This document shows, piece by piece, positions 44,063 to 53,900 of a DNA stretch of 64,000 nucleotides (position 1 is its first letter; each line of letters begins with the position of its first letter). Origin of the DNA: Micromonospora inyonensis (lineage in GTDB: Bacteria; Actinomycetota; Actinomycetes; Mycobacteriales; Micromonosporaceae). The stretch covers positions 3,348,001-3,412,000 of the forward strand of contig NZ_FMHU01000002.1 of NCBI RefSeq assembly GCF_900091415.1. Direction: 5' to 3'. The notes under the pieces are model-generated. The model made no database searches, was not told where the DNA came from, and was given only the letters and a program-made list of their open reading frames with translations. A program made the translations under genes and the position numbers.

Positions 44063-46163
44063 CGCCGGCCTCCCGGTCCCTGGCGGAGCCGCCCTCGCCG
44101 GGAGCCGCCACGGGCACCGGCGGGAGGGCCGGCGGCAGCGTGCTGCGCGGGGCCACCCGGGGCCCCCGGGCCGGGCCCCGGCTGAGCGTCTCGTCGAACC
44201 GGGTCAGGTCCTTGCCCCGGGACGAGGCGAGCTGCCAGGGCACGCTGGTCACCATCACCCCGGGCTCGAAGAGCAGCCGGGTCTTGAGCCGGAGCGCGCT
44301 CTGGTTGTGCAGCAGGTTCTCCCACCAGCGCCCGACCACGTACTCGGGGATGAACACGGTGACGACGTCCCGGGGCGACTCCCGGCGGGTGGAGGCGACG
44401 AAGTTGAGGATCGGCCGGGTGATCTCCCGGTACGGCGAGTCGATCACGGTGAGCGGCACCGGCACCGCCCGCCGTTCCCACTCGGTTTGGAGGGCGCGGG
44501 TGTCCTTGTCGTCCACGTTCACCGTCACCGCGGTCAGCGAGTCCGGCCGGGTGGCCCGCGCGTACGCGACCGCGCGCAGGGTCGGCTGGTGCAGTTTGCT
44601 GACCAGCACGATCGCGTGGTTGCGGGCCGGCAGCACGGGCCGGCCGTCGTCCGGGGTCAGCTCGACGGCGACCCGGTCGTAGTGCCGCCGGATGGCGACC
44701 ATCAGCCCGTAGATCACCGCCATCGCGGCGATGGCGATCCAGGCGCCGAGCAGGAACTTGGTGATCAGCACGATGACCAGCACGATGCCGGTCAGCGCCA
44801 TGCCGAAGCTGTTGATCGCCCGGGAGCGGAGCATCCGGCGGCGGGCCTGCGGATCCCGCTCGGTGCGCAGCAGGCGGTTCCAGTGCCGGATCATGCCCGC
44901 CTGGGAGAGGGTGAAGGAGACGAACACCCCGACGATGTAGAGCTGGATGAGCTTCGTCACCTCGGCCTGGAACCCGGCGATCAGCACGATCGCGAAGGCG
45001 GCCAGGAAGAGGATGCCGTTGGAAAAGGCCAGCCGGTCGCCCCGGGTGTGCAGCTGCCGGGGCAGGAAGCGGTCCTGGGCCAGGATCGAGCCGAGCACCG
45101 GGAAGCCGTTGAAGGCGGTGTTCGCGGCCAGGAAGAGGATCAGCGCGGTCGCGCCGACCACCACGAAGAGCAGCACCGAACCGGAGCCGAAGATGGTCTC
45201 GCCGAGCTGGGCGGTGACGGTCTTCTGGACGTACCCCTCGGGGCCGGAGACGATCTGGTGGTTCGGGTCCTCGACGAACTGGAGGCCGGTCAGCCGGGCC
45301 AGCCAGACGATGCCGACCAGCATGGTGACCGCGACCGTGCCGAGCAGCAGCAGGGTGGTGGCCGCGTTGCGGCTCTTCGGCTGCTTGAACGCCGGCACAC
45401 CGTTGGAGATCGCCTCCACGCCGGTCAGCGCCGCGCAGCCGGAGGAGAAGCTGCGCAGCAGCAGGAACGCCATGGCCCACCCGGTCATGTCGCTCCACTC
45501 GGCGACGATCTCCAGGTCGGCGCTGGGTGCGCGCAGGTCGTGCCCGAGCACGAAGACCCGGACCAGGCCGGTGAGGATCATGCCGACCACGACGATGATG
45601 AAGCCGTAGGTGGGAATGGCGAACGCGGTGCCCGACTCGCGCAGGCCACGCAGGTTGATCGCGGTGAGCAGCACCACCGCGGTCACCGCGACCAGCACCT
45701 TGTGGGTGGCGACGAACGGGATGACCGAGCCCAGGTTGGCCACCCCGGAGGAGACCGACACCGCGACGGTCAGCACGTAGTCGACCAGCAACGCGCTGGC
45801 CACCCCGATGCCGAACCGGGGGCCGAGGTTGACCGTGGCCACCTCGTAGTCGCCGCCGCCGGAGGGGTAGGCGTGCACGTTCTGCCGGTAGCTGGCCACC
45901 ACGGTGAGCATCACCACGACCACCGTGAGCGCGATCCACGGGGAGAACAGGTACGCCGACGCGCCAGCGATGGAGAGGGTCAGCAGGATCTCGTCGGGGG
46001 CGTAGGCGACGCTGGAGAGCGCGTCCGAGGCGAAGACCGGCAGGGCGATGCGCTTGGGCAACAGGGTGTGCTGGAGCCGGTCGGACCGGAACGGACGACC
46101 GACGAGGAGTCGCTTCAACAGCGAGGTGGGACTGGCCACAACCGGTAAGCGTACGACCAGCAC
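44055..46163 (-). CDS. APC-superfamily transporter, KimA-like (putative K+ importer)
   Basis: 702 residues. About twelve TM helices with the YPSGGGDYEVATVNLG motif on TM3, GVEAISNGVPAFK and FSNGILFLAAFAIVLI. A long C-terminal cytoplasmic domain (about 480-650) has RVAVELTPDDGRPVLPARNHAIVLVSKLHQPTLRAVAYARATRP. That combination is the KimA/YdaO plan: K+/H+ symporters of the APC superfamily, regulated by c-di-AMP in Bacillus. Two TrkA/RCK genes start divergently 141 bases away, supporting a potassium role. An amino acid permease is the alternative. Confidence 0.8.
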   Translation of the reverse strand: MLVVRLPVVASPTSLLKRLLVGRPFRSDRLQHTLLPKRIALPVFASDALSSVAYAPDEILLTLSIAGASAYLFSPWIALTVVVVMLTVVASYRQNVHAYPSGGGDYEVATVNLGPRFGIGVASALLVDYVLTVAVSVSSGVANLGSVIPFVATHKVLVAVTAVVLLTAINLRGLRESGTAFAIPTYGFIIVVVGMILTGLVRVFVLGHDLRAPSADLEIVAEWSDMTGWAMAFLLLRSFSSGCAALTGVEAISNGVPAFKQPKSRNAATTLLLLGTVAVTMLVGIVWLARLTGLQFVEDPNHQIVSGPEGYVQKTVTAQLGETIFGSGSVLLFVVVGATALILFLAANTAFNGFPVLGSILAQDRFLPRQLHTRGDRLAFSNGILFLAAFAIVLIAGFQAEVTKLIQLYIVGVFVSFTLSQAGMIRHWNRLLRTERDPQARRRMLRSRAINSFGMALTGIVLVIVLITKFLLGAWIAIAAMAVIYGLMVAIRRHYDRVAVELTPDDGRPVLPARNHAIVLVSKLHQPTLRAVAYARATRPDSLTAVTVNVDDKDTRALQTEWERRAVPVPLTVIDSPYREITRPILNFVASTRRESPRDVVTVFIPEYVVGRWWENLLHNQSALRLKTRLLFEPGVMVTSVPWQLASSRGKDLTRFDETLSRGPARGPRVAPRSTLPPALPPVPVAAPGEGGSARDREAGDE

Positions 46164-46303
46164 AGGCCGACGGCCCGGGGGTGGCCGGTCGTCACCGGAA
46201 ACACGGCCGGGTACCGTCTCCTCCGCGTCGGGGCCGGGAACATGGCAGGCTCACAGACGACGATGCCCTCGACGGGCGGGTGCGCACCTTCGGGAGGGAC
46301 GCC

Positions 46304-46969
46304 GTGCATGTCGTGATCATGGGGTGCGGCCGGGTCGGCTCCACCCTCGCCCAGAACCTGGACGCACGGGGGCACTCGGTGGCGGTCATCGACCAGGACG
46401 CCGACGCGTTCCGGCGGCTCAGCCCCGACTTCGCCGGGATCACCGTGACCGGTGCCGGGTTCGACGGCGACGTGCTGCGGCAGGCCGGCATCGAGCGGGC
46501 GGACGCCTTCGCCGCGGTCTCCAGCGGCGACAACTCGAACATCATCTCCGCTCGGCTGGCCCGGGAGACGTTCGGTGTGGCCCGGGTGGCCGCCCGGATC
46601 TACGACCAGCGCCGGGCACAGGTCTACGAGCGGCTCGGCATCCCCACCGTCGCCACCGTCCGGTGGACCGCGGACCGGATGCTGCGGCATCTGATTCCCG
46701 AGGGGAACGTGGAGATCTTCCGCGACCCGACCAGCACCGTGTCGATCATCGAGGTGCCGACCCACAAGGACTGGATCGGCCGGCCGCTGCGGGTGCTGGA
46801 GGAGACGACCGGCGCGCGCACGGCGTACCTGACCCGCTTCGGCATCGGCACCCTGCCCACCGCCTCCACGGTGGTGCAGGAGGGTGACCAGCTCTTCATG
46901 CTGGTCACCGACGACATCGCGGCGTCGGTCACGGCGGTGGCCGTGGCCCCGCCGGAAGGAGGGCACTGA
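46304..46969 (+). CDS. trkA: TrkA-family K+ uptake regulator (RCK), first of two
   Basis: 221 residues from GTG 46304, with GGGAGGG 8 bases upstream. The Rossmann NAD-binding RCK_N domain starts at VVIMGCGRVGSTLAQNL with an acidic VAVIDQD after strand 2. The RCK_C (TrkA-C) domain follows at about 140-220 (VPTHKDWIGRPLRVLEE...GDQLFMLVTDD). It binds K+ transporter membrane subunits and gates them with nucleotide. The next trkA-like gene begins 2 bases after its stop. Confidence 0.9.
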   Translation: MHVVIMGCGRVGSTLAQNLDARGHSVAVIDQDADAFRRLSPDFAGITVTGAGFDGDVLRQAGIERADAFAAVSSGDNSNIISARLARETFGVARVAARIYDQRRAQVYERLGIPTVATVRWTADRMLRHLIPEGNVEIFRDPTSTVSIIEVPTHKDWIGRPLRVLEETTGARTAYLTRFGIGTLPTASTVVQEGDQLFMLVTDDIAASVTAVAVAPPEGGH

Positions 46970-46971
46970 GC

Positions 46972-47664
46972 ATGCGCATCGCCATCGCCGGGGCGGGCAA
47001 CGTGGGTCGCTCGATCGCCCAGGAGCTCATCGACAACGGCCACCAGGTGATGCTCATCGAGCGTCAGCCCCGGATGCTCCGCCCGGACCGGGTGCCGGGC
47101 GCCGACTGGGTGCTGGCGGACGCGTGCGAGCTGACCAGCCTCGAGGAGGCCGCGATCGCCGACTGCGACGTGGTGGTCGCGGCGACCGGCGACGACAAGG
47201 TCAACCTGGTGGTCTCCCTGCTGGCCAAGACCGAGTTCGCGGTGCCCCGGGTGGTCGCCCGGGTCAACCGTGCGGAGAACGAGTGGCTCTTCACCGAGCA
47301 GTGGGGGGTCGACGTCGCGGTGAGCAAGCCGCGGGTGATGGCCGCCCTGGTCGAGGAGGCGGTCACCGTCGGCGACCTGGTCCGGCTGATGACCTTCCGG
47401 CAGGGCGAGGCGAACCTGGTCGAGATCACCCTGCCCCCGGCCGCCCCCTACGTCGGGCAGCCGCTGCGGGACGTGCCGTTGCCCCGGGACAGCGCGCTGG
47501 TGGCCGTCGTGCGTGGCCGGCGGGTGCTGGTGCCCAGCCCCGACGACCCGATCGAGGCCGGCGACGAGCTGGTCTTCGTCTGCACCGCCGAGGTCGAGGA
47601 CGCGGTCCGCGCGGTGGTCCTCGGCCCGGACAGCGTCGAACGCACCCGCAACGGCGACCGCTGA
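46972..47664 (+). CDS. TrkA-family K+ uptake regulator (RCK), second of two
   Basis: 230 residues. IAIAGAGNVGRSIAQELIDNG is the nucleotide loop with the acidic VMLIERQ, and RCK_C follows (about 145-225: PPAAPYVGQPLRDVPLPRDSALVAVVRGRRVLVPSPDDPIEAGDELVFVCTAE). It is a paralogue of the gene before it. The pair corresponds to the CeoB/CeoC arrangement of mycobacteria, where two TrkA proteins serve K+ transport. Confidence 0.9.
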   Translation: MRIAIAGAGNVGRSIAQELIDNGHQVMLIERQPRMLRPDRVPGADWVLADACELTSLEEAAIADCDVVVAATGDDKVNLVVSLLAKTEFAVPRVVARVNRAENEWLFTEQWGVDVAVSKPRVMAALVEEAVTVGDLVRLMTFRQGEANLVEITLPPAAPYVGQPLRDVPLPRDSALVAVVRGRRVLVPSPDDPIEAGDELVFVCTAEVEDAVRAVVLGPDSVERTRNGDR

Positions 47665-47755
47665 CCCGCGCCGCCGGACGGACCGGTGCCGCCGGACGAC
47701 AGTGCCGACGGTGACGGGTCCCGGACGACCGTGCCGGTCGCGGGTTCCCGGCGGC

Positions 47756-48430
47756 TCAGGCGGCGGGGGCGGCCGGCTGCCGGGTCACCCGGCGGACCAC
47801 CCAGACGGTGATCAGCAGCAGCAGCGCGTACGGCGGATAGCCGAGCGCCAGCCGGGCGATGCCCAGCGCGGTGTCCATGTCGGCGAGGTAGAAGGCGGCC
47901 TGCACACCCACCTTGGCCAGCCAGACCACGCCCCAGAGCGCGGTCAGCCAGGTGAAGGTGCGCACCAGCCGGGGATCCTGCCGCCACTCGGAGCGCCCGC
48001 CGGCAGCCAGTACCGACCAGATCCAACCGACCAGCGGTTGCCGGATCGCGGCCGAGCCGAGCAGCACCAGCCCGTACGCGATGCCGTAGAGGATGCCGGG
48101 CAGGTAGAAGGTCTTCTCGTCCCCGGTGCGCCAGGCGATCGCCGCGCCGACGGCGACGCCGAAGAGGCCGTTGACCGCGTGCCGGACCGGCCGGCGCTGG
48201 ATCAGCCGGAGCACGGCGATCACCAGCGCCACCCCGACCGACGCGACGATCGCCGGCCGCAGGTCGGTGATGATGTTGGCCACCACGAAGACGACCACCG
48301 GCACGCTGGACTCGACCAGCCCGCGCCAGCCGCCGAGCTGGTCGGCCATCTGTTCGGCGAGGGTGGGCAGGCGCTCCTCGTCGGGTGAGTCGTCTCGGGG
48401 CGGGGCGGCCGGGTGCTGCCCAGTGGTCAT
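47756..48430 (-). CDS. DUF3159 membrane protein
   Basis: 224 residues from ATG 48430. A charged N-terminus is followed by five or six TM helices: SSVPVVVFVVANIITDL, GVALVIAVLRL, GLFGVAVGAAIAW, PGILYGIAYGLVLLGSA, the LTALWGVVWLAKVGVQAAFYL region and YALLLLITVWVV. QMADQLGGWRGLVESSVPV is the DUF3159 signature. The family is actinobacterial and often lies next to the OB-fold protein and the TrkA genes, as here. Function is unknown. Confidence 0.85.
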   Translation of the reverse strand: MTTGQHPAAPPRDDSPDEERLPTLAEQMADQLGGWRGLVESSVPVVVFVVANIITDLRPAIVASVGVALVIAVLRLIQRRPVRHAVNGLFGVAVGAAIAWRTGDEKTFYLPGILYGIAYGLVLLGSAAIRQPLVGWIWSVLAAGGRSEWRQDPRLVRTFTWLTALWGVVWLAKVGVQAAFYLADMDTALGIARLALGYPPYALLLLITVWVVRRVTRQPAAPAA

Positions 48431-48456
48431 CGGTACGTCCTCCGCTCGCAGGCCCG

Positions 48457-48837
48457 TCACCGTGGCGACTCGAGTTCGTAGTACGGGTTGTAGATGACCT
48501 TGCGATCATCCCGCACGGCCACCCGCCCCCGCACCGTGAGGTGTCGACCCGGCTCGATGCCGGCGATGTGCCGGCGGCCGAGCCACACCAGGGTCACCAC
48601 GTCGCTGCCGTCGTAGAGGTCGGCCTCCAACGTCGGCAGGTTCGTCCGGGGCGTGTACACCACGGTACGCAGTCGCCCGGACACCGAGACGACCTGCCCG
48701 CGCCGGCACTGCCGCGCGGGAGTCCCGCCGCACTGGGCGCTCTCCCGGCGCAGCTCCTGCGCCTCGATCTCGGCCTCGTCGGCGGTGAGCCGGCGCAGCA
48801 GGCGACGCAGCGACACCCGCCCTTCGTCGGTCACCAT
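48457..48837 (-). CDS. OB-fold nucleic-acid-binding-like protein
   Basis: 126 residues from ATG 48837. The C-terminal two thirds form an OB-fold of the tRNA_anti type: RGQVVSVSGRLRTVVYTPRTNLPTLEADLYDGSDVVTLVWLGRRHIAGIEPGRHLTVRGRVAV. A helical N-terminus (VSLRRLLRRLTADEAEIEAQELRRE) precedes it. The longer start at 48897 is unlikely. It is known as a conserved neighbour of DUF3159 and DUF3710 in actinobacteria; its ligand is unproven. Confidence 0.85.
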   Translation of the reverse strand: MVTDEGRVSLRRLLRRLTADEAEIEAQELRRESAQCGGTPARQCRRGQVVSVSGRLRTVVYTPRTNLPTLEADLYDGSDVVTLVWLGRRHIAGIEPGRHLTVRGRVAVRDDRKVIYNPYYELESPR

Positions 48838-48965
48838 GACCTCCGTGTCACCCTCTTCACGCCGACCGGCGGACCGGTACCGGGCCGGGCCCGGCACCGG
48901 GACCCGTCCCCGTCAGCGTACGCCGACGGTCGGGCTTCCCGGTGCCGCCGGTCGGTGCCACCGGC

Positions 48966-49652
48966 TCAGGCCGCACCGGAGGCGTCGGGCGTGGTGCCCG
49001 CGCCCTGCGCCTCCGCCTGCGCCTGGTGCTGGTCGGCGACCTCCCGGGGCAGCCGCAGCGGCAGCGGCTCGCGCACCGGCTTCGCCTCCTGACCACGGTC
49101 GACCACCAGCCCGTCGAGGCACTCGGCGAGCGGGCCGGCAGCCGCCGGATCGACCGCGGCGAGGCCCTGGTAGACGCCACGGACCATCCAGCGCGGGCCG
49201 TCCACCCCGATGAACCGAAGGTCGGTGATGCCCTCCGGGGTACGCAGGCGGGCCCGCAGCTCGGTGCCGTACTCCCCCGACAGCTCCTGGGCGGCGGCCC
49301 CGTCGTTGAACAACGACTGCCGGATCTCCTCGCGCACCTCGTCCCAGATACCGTCGCTACGCGGGGCGGCGAAGACGCCGAGCTGCAACGCGTTCTCCCC
49401 GTGCACCAGGACGACCTGCTGGACCACGCCCTGCGGGTCGGCCTGCACCCGCACCTCCACCCCGGGCACCGCCGGGATGTGCAGGCTGCCCAGGTCGAGG
49501 CGCTGGACGTCGTCGGGCGCCTCGGAGATGTCGTACGGGCCGCGGGCCGGCGTGCCCGCGGTCTCGTCGGTGTCCTGCCCGACCCGGCGCTCGGCGGCCT
49601 GTTCGTCGCGGGCGTGCCGCCCGGAACCGGCCCGCTTTCGGGAGAAGATCAC
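48966..49652 (-). CDS. DUF3710 family protein
   Basis: 228 residues. [70 protein letters not shown] is the DUF3710 core, followed by [21 protein letters not shown]. The N-terminus is acidic/basic and disordered. The start overlaps the dut stop (49649-49652, ATGA), so translation is coupled. Function is unknown; the dut-DUF3710 pair is conserved in actinobacteria. Confidence 0.9.
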   Translation of the reverse strand: MIFSRKRAGSGRHARDEQAAERRVGQDTDETAGTPARGPYDISEAPDDVQRLDLGSLHIPAVPGVEVRVQADPQGVVQQVVLVHGENALQLGVFAAPRSDGIWDEVREEIRQSLFNDGAAAQELSGEYGTELRARLRTPEGITDLRFIGVDGPRWMVRGVYQGLAAVDPAAAGPLAECLDGLVVDRGQEAKPVREPLPLRLPREVADQHQAQAEAQGAGTTPDASGAA

Positions 49653-50197
49653 TGCGTCCGCCCTCCGCTGTTCGCACTCACCGTGCCACCTCTTCCGTCT
49701 GGTCGCCCGCCCGCCTCGCCGTCGGCCGGTGGCGGGACGAGGCCGGCGTGCCCGCCGGTCGAACCGTGTCCACCGACCCCACGGCGGGAGTCGGGCAGCT
49801 CGGTCACCGGGTGGAAATCGGCCCGCTCCACCCGCTGCACAACGAGCTGCGCGATCCGATCGCCACGGGAGATCCTCGCCGGGCTCACCTGATCGTGGTT
49901 GATCAGGTTGACCATGATCTCACCCCGGTAGCCGGCGTCGACCGTACCGGGAGCGTTGAGCACCGTCACGCCGAGCCGGGCGGCGAGTCCGGAGCGCGGG
50001 TGCACCAGGCCGACGTACCCGTCGGGCAGCGCCAGGGCGACGCCGGTGGGCACCAGTGCCCGCTCGCCCGGCGCCAGGTCGACGTCGACGGCGGCCACCA
50101 GGTCGGCTCCGGCGTCGCCGGGATGGGCGTACGCCGGCAGCGGCAGCCGCGGGTCGAGCTGCCGCACGGGTACGGGTACGGGTACGGGGTCGTTCAC
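49649..50197 (-). CDS. dut: Deoxyuridine 5'-triphosphate nucleotidohydrolase
   Basis: 182 residues from GTG 50197. All dUTPase motifs are present: HPGDAGADL (I), VHPRSGLA (II), [14 protein letters not shown] (III), [11 protein letters not shown] (IV) and [12 protein letters not shown] (V, with His in the place of the usual stacking Phe). A C-terminal tail of about 30 residues after motif V is longer than usual. The N-terminus has a VPVPVPV run from a GTACCC-type DNA repeat. It hydrolyses dUTP to dUMP, keeping uracil out of DNA. Confidence 0.93.
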   Translation of the reverse strand: MNDPVPVPVPVRQLDPRLPLPAYAHPGDAGADLVAAVDVDLAPGERALVPTGVALALPDGYVGLVHPRSGLAARLGVTVLNAPGTVDAGYRGEIMVNLINHDQVSPARISRGDRIAQLVVQRVERADFHPVTELPDSRRGVGGHGSTGGHAGLVPPPADGEAGGRPDGRGGTVSANSGGRTQ

Positions 50198-50281
50198 GTC
50201 TCGCCTCTTCCTCCGGTTCGCTCCGCCTGCCCCTGCCATCCTGCCGGTTCCGACGCCCGCGCCGCGCCGTACCCTCGGACT

Positions 50282-50815
50282 GTGAGCCTGTCGCCTTCCT
50301 CCCCACCCAGCCCCCCCGGCGAGCACATCGAGCGGCTCACCCTGCCGTGGTGGCTCTGGCTGGGCGGCCTCGCGGTCGCGGTACTGCTCGCCGCCGAGAT
50401 CTGGATGGGCGCGTCCGGCCTGCGCGCCTGGCTGCCGTTCGCGGTGCTCCTGCCCGCCACCGCCGCCGGGCTGTGGTGGCTGGGGCGGATCCGCGTCGCG
50501 GTCGGCGACGGCGAGTTGCGGGTGGACGACGCCCGGCTGCCGGTGCACTTCGTGGCCGACGTGGTGCCGCTGGACGCCGACGGGCGGCGTGAGGTGCTCG
50601 GCGTCGGCGCCGATCCGCTCGCCTTCGTGGTGCAGCGACCGTGGATCGGCGGGGCGGTGCAGGTGCTGCTCGACGACCCGGCCGACCCGACCCCGTTCTG
50701 GGTGGTCAGCACCCGGCACCCGGTCCGGCTCGCGGCGGCGCTGCTGGCCGCCCGCGACGCCGCCACCGACCGGCGGGAGACCGTTCCGGCCGAGGCCGAC
50801 CCGGCCGGCGGCTGA
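50282..50815 (+). CDS. DUF3093 membrane protein
   Basis: 177 residues, GTG start. [29 protein letters not shown] and a second TM helix ([18 protein letters not shown]) precede a PH-like C-terminal domain ([29 protein letters not shown]...[19 protein letters not shown]). This is the DUF3093 pattern. It is divergent from dut, a conserved arrangement in actinobacteria. Function is unknown. Confidence 0.88.
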   Translation: MSLSPSSPPSPPGEHIERLTLPWWLWLGGLAVAVLLAAEIWMGASGLRAWLPFAVLLPATAAGLWWLGRIRVAVGDGELRVDDARLPVHFVADVVPLDADGRREVLGVGADPLAFVVQRPWIGGAVQVLLDDPADPTPFWVVSTRHPVRLAAALLAARDAATDRRETVPAEADPAGG

Positions 50816-50823
50816 GGACCGGT

Positions 50824-51669
50824 TCAGGGCGCGACCGGTGGCGGGCCGGGTAGGGTGCTGCGCTGCCGGCGCAGGTCGGCGCGGAGCTGGTCGCCCACCG
50901 AGCGGGTGGCACGCCGGTTGAGGTAGCTGGCCACCGCCGCGCCGGTGAGGAACGGGCCGAGTGTGGTCAGGTTACGGCCGAAGCGCTTGAGCAGACTGTC
51001 CCGCAGTTCCTTCCGGGCGGCCGTGCCGAGCACCGCCGCCACCCCGACGCCCGGTGCCATCGGATTGACCCCCCGCTGGGTGGCCCAGCTCTGCACCAGC
51101 GCGACCGCGCGCTGGGTGCCGCCGGTGGGCAACTGGGCGCCGTAGACCTCGTGCAGCTCGCCGATCAGTTTCAGCTCGATCGCCACCACGGCGACCGTCT
51201 CCGCGGCCAGCAGCACCGGCGCGGAGAGCAGGGTCGGGGCGACCGCCCACTCCACGGCGGCGACGCCGCCGCCGGCCGCCCCCACCCCGGCCGTCGCTCG
51301 CGAGGCATTCCGGACCAGGCGTTCGGCGAGCGCCTCGCCGTCGAGTCCACCGTGGTGGCTGCGCAGCGTGGCCAGGTCCCGTACGGGCACGTACGGCGCG
51401 ACATCGCCGACCGTGTCGGCGATCCAGCGCAACGCGGCCCGCGGCTTGAACAGGTCGGCCAGGCCCCGGGTGCGGGCCTGGCCGACCAGTCGGGTCAGCA
51501 GCTGTCGACGTCGCCCCGTCGACAGGTCGTCGGCGGTCAGCGCGGCAACGGTCGCGCCCAGTTCCTCGCCGGCCGACAGGCCCCCCGCTGGGCCGTCGGG
51601 CGACGGGCCCGACCCCGCCGTGGTCGCCGGCTCCGGGGTCGGGCCCGGATCCGTCCCGCGTCCGCTCAT
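50824..51669 (-). CDS. Conserved protein with helical hydrophobic core
   Basis: 281 residues from ATG 51669. The N-terminal 45 residues are Pro/Gly/Thr-rich. Then a helical region includes hydrophobic stretches ([49 protein letters not shown]) that may insert in a membrane or form helical bundles. [34 protein letters not shown] is the conserved block. No known domain is recognised. It converges on DUF3093 with 8 bases between the stops. Confidence 0.65.
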   Translation of the reverse strand: MSGRGTDPGPTPEPATTAGSGPSPDGPAGGLSAGEELGATVAALTADDLSTGRRRQLLTRLVGQARTRGLADLFKPRAALRWIADTVGDVAPYVPVRDLATLRSHHGGLDGEALAERLVRNASRATAGVGAAGGGVAAVEWAVAPTLLSAPVLLAAETVAVVAIELKLIGELHEVYGAQLPTGGTQRAVALVQSWATQRGVNPMAPGVGVAAVLGTAARKELRDSLLKRFGRNLTTLGPFLTGAAVASYLNRRATRSVGDQLRADLRRQRSTLPGPPPVAP

Positions 51670-51803
51670 ACCGCCACCCTCCCGCGTCGTCCGCCGTTCT
51701 CGGGACACCCACCCACCGGTTACCCGAGTGAATCAGCTCCCACACGACGGCGCACGACGATCGTGTCCCGCGACGGCTCCGACGGAGGCGTCGCGGGACA
51801 CGA

Positions 51804-52100
51804 TCACACGCACTCGCGACAGATCAGTTCTCCGTTCCGCTCGGTGGCCAGCTGGCTGCGATGGTGCACCAGGAAGCAGCGGGCACACCGGAACTCGTCC
51901 TGCTGCATCGGTAGCACCTTGACTGTCAGTTCCTCGTCAGTCAGATCGGCACCGGGCAGCTCGAAGCTCTCGGCCACCTCGGCCTCGTCGACGTCCACGG
52001 CGCCCGACTGTGAGTCGACCCGCCGGGCCTTGAGCTCTTCCAGGCTGTCCTCGCCGAGGTCGACCTCGTCGCGACGCGGGGCGTCGTAGTCGGTGGCCAT
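51804..52100 (-). CDS. DUF4193 (zinc-ribbon) protein
   Basis: 98 residues. MATDYDAPRRDEVDLGEDSLEELKARR at the start and FRCARCFLVHHRSQLATERNGELICRECV at the end define DUF4193. The two CxxC pairs should hold zinc. It is highly conserved in actinobacteria and of unknown role. The longer start at 52109 is not needed. Confidence 0.92.
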   Translation of the reverse strand: MATDYDAPRRDEVDLGEDSLEELKARRVDSQSGAVDVDEAEVAESFELPGADLTDEELTVKVLPMQQDEFRCARCFLVHHRSQLATERNGELICRECV

Positions 52101-52523
52101 CGGTTTCACTCTCCCATTTCGATATGGTCGCTACCCGGTTGTCACGCCGGACGACGCTGTTCCGGTTCCGCTGGCCGGCCACCACAGTGTCGGTCACCCG
52201 ACCCGACAGTCGGTCGGATCGGGGCTTGCCAGAGGAACGTCCCCCAGCGAGCGCGGTACCTTACCCCCCTCTGGGCGAGGCATGTATACCGCCCTCGTGG
52301 CATGGATGTACGCCCTCGTCCCCAAAGTTGTTCCCAATGTGACTCAGGCGACACGAAGATAGGGGTAGTACTACCCGCTCGCCGGTCGGCACGCCGGCAT
52401 GTCCGGCTGTTTCCACGCGTCCGCCGGACAACCGATAACCTCAGCGGCGTACCCGACGGCCCGTCCGTACGCCCCAACCCGTCGTGGGCCGTCCTCGTCC
52501 ACCTCTCCCGGGGGAGCGCCCAG
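52101..52523. other. Divergent promoter region, DUF4193 / LytR_C gene
   Basis: About 420 bases without a gene. Two imperfect tandem copies of GGCATG..TA.CGCCCTCGT lie at 52279-52298 and 52299-52319. GGGGGAG at 52511-52517 is the ribosome site of the next gene. AT-rich patches around 52326-52345 and 52358-52372 may contain its promoter; I cannot place -10/-35 boxes with confidence. Confidence 0.4.
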
Positions 52524-53060
52524 ATGAGCTTTGCGCGAGTGCGAGCACTCGTTGTCGTCGGTCTGCTGGCGGTCTTCGCGCTGGTGTTCGCGGTCGTGGC
52601 GCTGGTCAAGGACAGCCAGGGCGACGCCGGAGCCGCGAAGGGCTGCCCGGCGGGGTGGCCGCTGGCCGACGTCACACTGCGCGAGTCCAAGGACGTCAAG
52701 ATCAACGTCTACAACGCCACCGACAAGGCGGGGCTGGCCATCAACGTGGCCGACGACTTCCGCAACCGGAAGTTCCAGGTGAAGAAGGCCGGCAACGACC
52801 CGCAGAAGCGCTCCGTCGACGAGGTGGCCGCGCTGCGGTACGGCCCGAAGGGCGTCGGCTCGGCGCACCTGTTGCGCGCGTACTTCCTCAACCAGGCCGT
52901 CTACGAGTACGACGCCAAGCGCGAGGACGACGTGGTGGACGTGGTGATCGGCGAGTCGTTCCAGCAGCTCGCCACCACCACCGAGGTCAACCAGTCCCTC
53001 GGTGACCTCGGCTCGCCGCAGGCCCCGGAGAACACCTGCCCGGCCCCGGTCGACAAGTAG
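52524..53060 (+). CDS. LytR_C-domain membrane-anchored protein
   Basis: 178 residues from ATG 52524 (RBS GGGGGAG). One N-terminal TM helix (ALVVVGLLAVFALVFAVVALV) is followed by the LytR C-terminal domain: VKINVYNATDKAGLAINVADDFRNRKFQVKKAGND, then YFLNQAVYEYDAKREDDVVDVVIGESFQQL. In actinomycetes such stand-alone LytR_C proteins are linked to cell wall glycopolymer attachment, but the role is unproven. It is convergent with the inositol monophosphatase gene. Confidence 0.9.
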   Translation: MSFARVRALVVVGLLAVFALVFAVVALVKDSQGDAGAAKGCPAGWPLADVTLRESKDVKINVYNATDKAGLAINVADDFRNRKFQVKKAGNDPQKRSVDEVAALRYGPKGVGSAHLLRAYFLNQAVYEYDAKREDDVVDVVIGESFQQLATTTEVNQSLGDLGSPQAPENTCPAPVDK

Positions 53061-53090
53061 CCGCCACCGGCGGACGCCTGCGGCGGGATG

Positions 53091-53900
53091 TCACGGCCCG
53101 CCGGAGGCGTCCAGGTCGGCGAGACGGTCGTGCAGCGCGTCGTACAGCGCGGGCGGCGCCGCGACCACCATGTCCGGGCCCGGGCCACGCCCGCGCAGCC
53201 CGGTGACCCGCAGCCCCGCCTCGGCGGCCACCAAAGCACCGGCGGCCATGTCCCAGGCGGCCAGCCCCTTCTCGTAGTACGCGTCCACCCGTCCCTCGGC
53301 GGCCAGACAGAGGTCGAGCGCGGCGGCCCCGAGCCGGCGGATGTCCCGCACGTGCGGGATGAGTCCGGCGACCACCCGCGCCTGGTGCGCCCGTCGGGCC
53401 TGGTCGTAGCCGAAGCCGGTGGCGACCAGCGCCTGGCCGAGATCGGTCCCGGTGGAACCGCACAGCCGTCGCCCGGCCCGGTACGCGCCACCGCCGAGGG
53501 TGGCGGTCCACTCGTCGCCGGTGGCGATGTTGCGGACCACACCGGCGACCACCCGGCCGTCGACCTCGGCCGCCAGCGACACCGCGTGGTACGGCAGGCC
53601 GTAGAGGTAGTTGACCGTCCCGTCGATCGGGTCGACGATCCACCGGACGCCGCCGGCCTCGGCGGACCGGCCCTGGCCGTACTCCTCACCCAGCACCACG
53701 TCCCCGGGGCGCAGCCGGCGCAGTTCCGCCGTGACCTGCTCCTCCACCGCCCGGTCGGCGGCGGTCACCACGTCGGTGGCGGTGCTCTTGGTCGCGACCG
53801 CCGCGACGCCCTCACCCCACATCCGGTGGGCCGTCGCGGCCGCGGCCCGGACGACCCCGAGGGCGACCTCGATCAGTTCCTCCGGCGTCGCCGAGCCCAT
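53091..53900 (-). CDS. suhB: Inositol monophosphatase family protein (SuhB/ImpA type)
   Basis: 269 residues from ATG 53900. The metal-binding motifs are [10 protein letters not shown] (Glu), [17 protein letters not shown] (DPIDGT) and [22 protein letters not shown] (WD). These identify the Mg-dependent phosphatase fold acting on inositol-1-phosphate or related sugars. In actinomycetes inositol feeds mycothiol and PI synthesis. The symbol is by family; other paralogues may exist elsewhere. Confidence 0.9.
   Translation of the reverse strand: MGSATPEELIEVALGVVRAAAATAHRMWGEGVAAVATKSTATDVVTAADRAVEEQVTAELRRLRPGDVVLGEEYGQGRSAEAGGVRWIVDPIDGTVNYLYGLPYHAVSLAAEVDGRVVAGVVRNIATGDEWTATLGGGAYRAGRRLCGSTGTDLGQALVATGFGYDQARRAHQARVVAGLIPHVRDIRRLGAAALDLCLAAEGRVDAYYEKGLAAWDMAAGALVAAEAGLRVTGLRGRGPGPDMVVAAPPALYDALHDRLADLDASGGP

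Noticed and set aside
50167..50190. GTACGG tandem repeat considered as a regulatory microsatellite
   Set aside because: It is within the dut coding sequence and encodes the VPVPVPV run.
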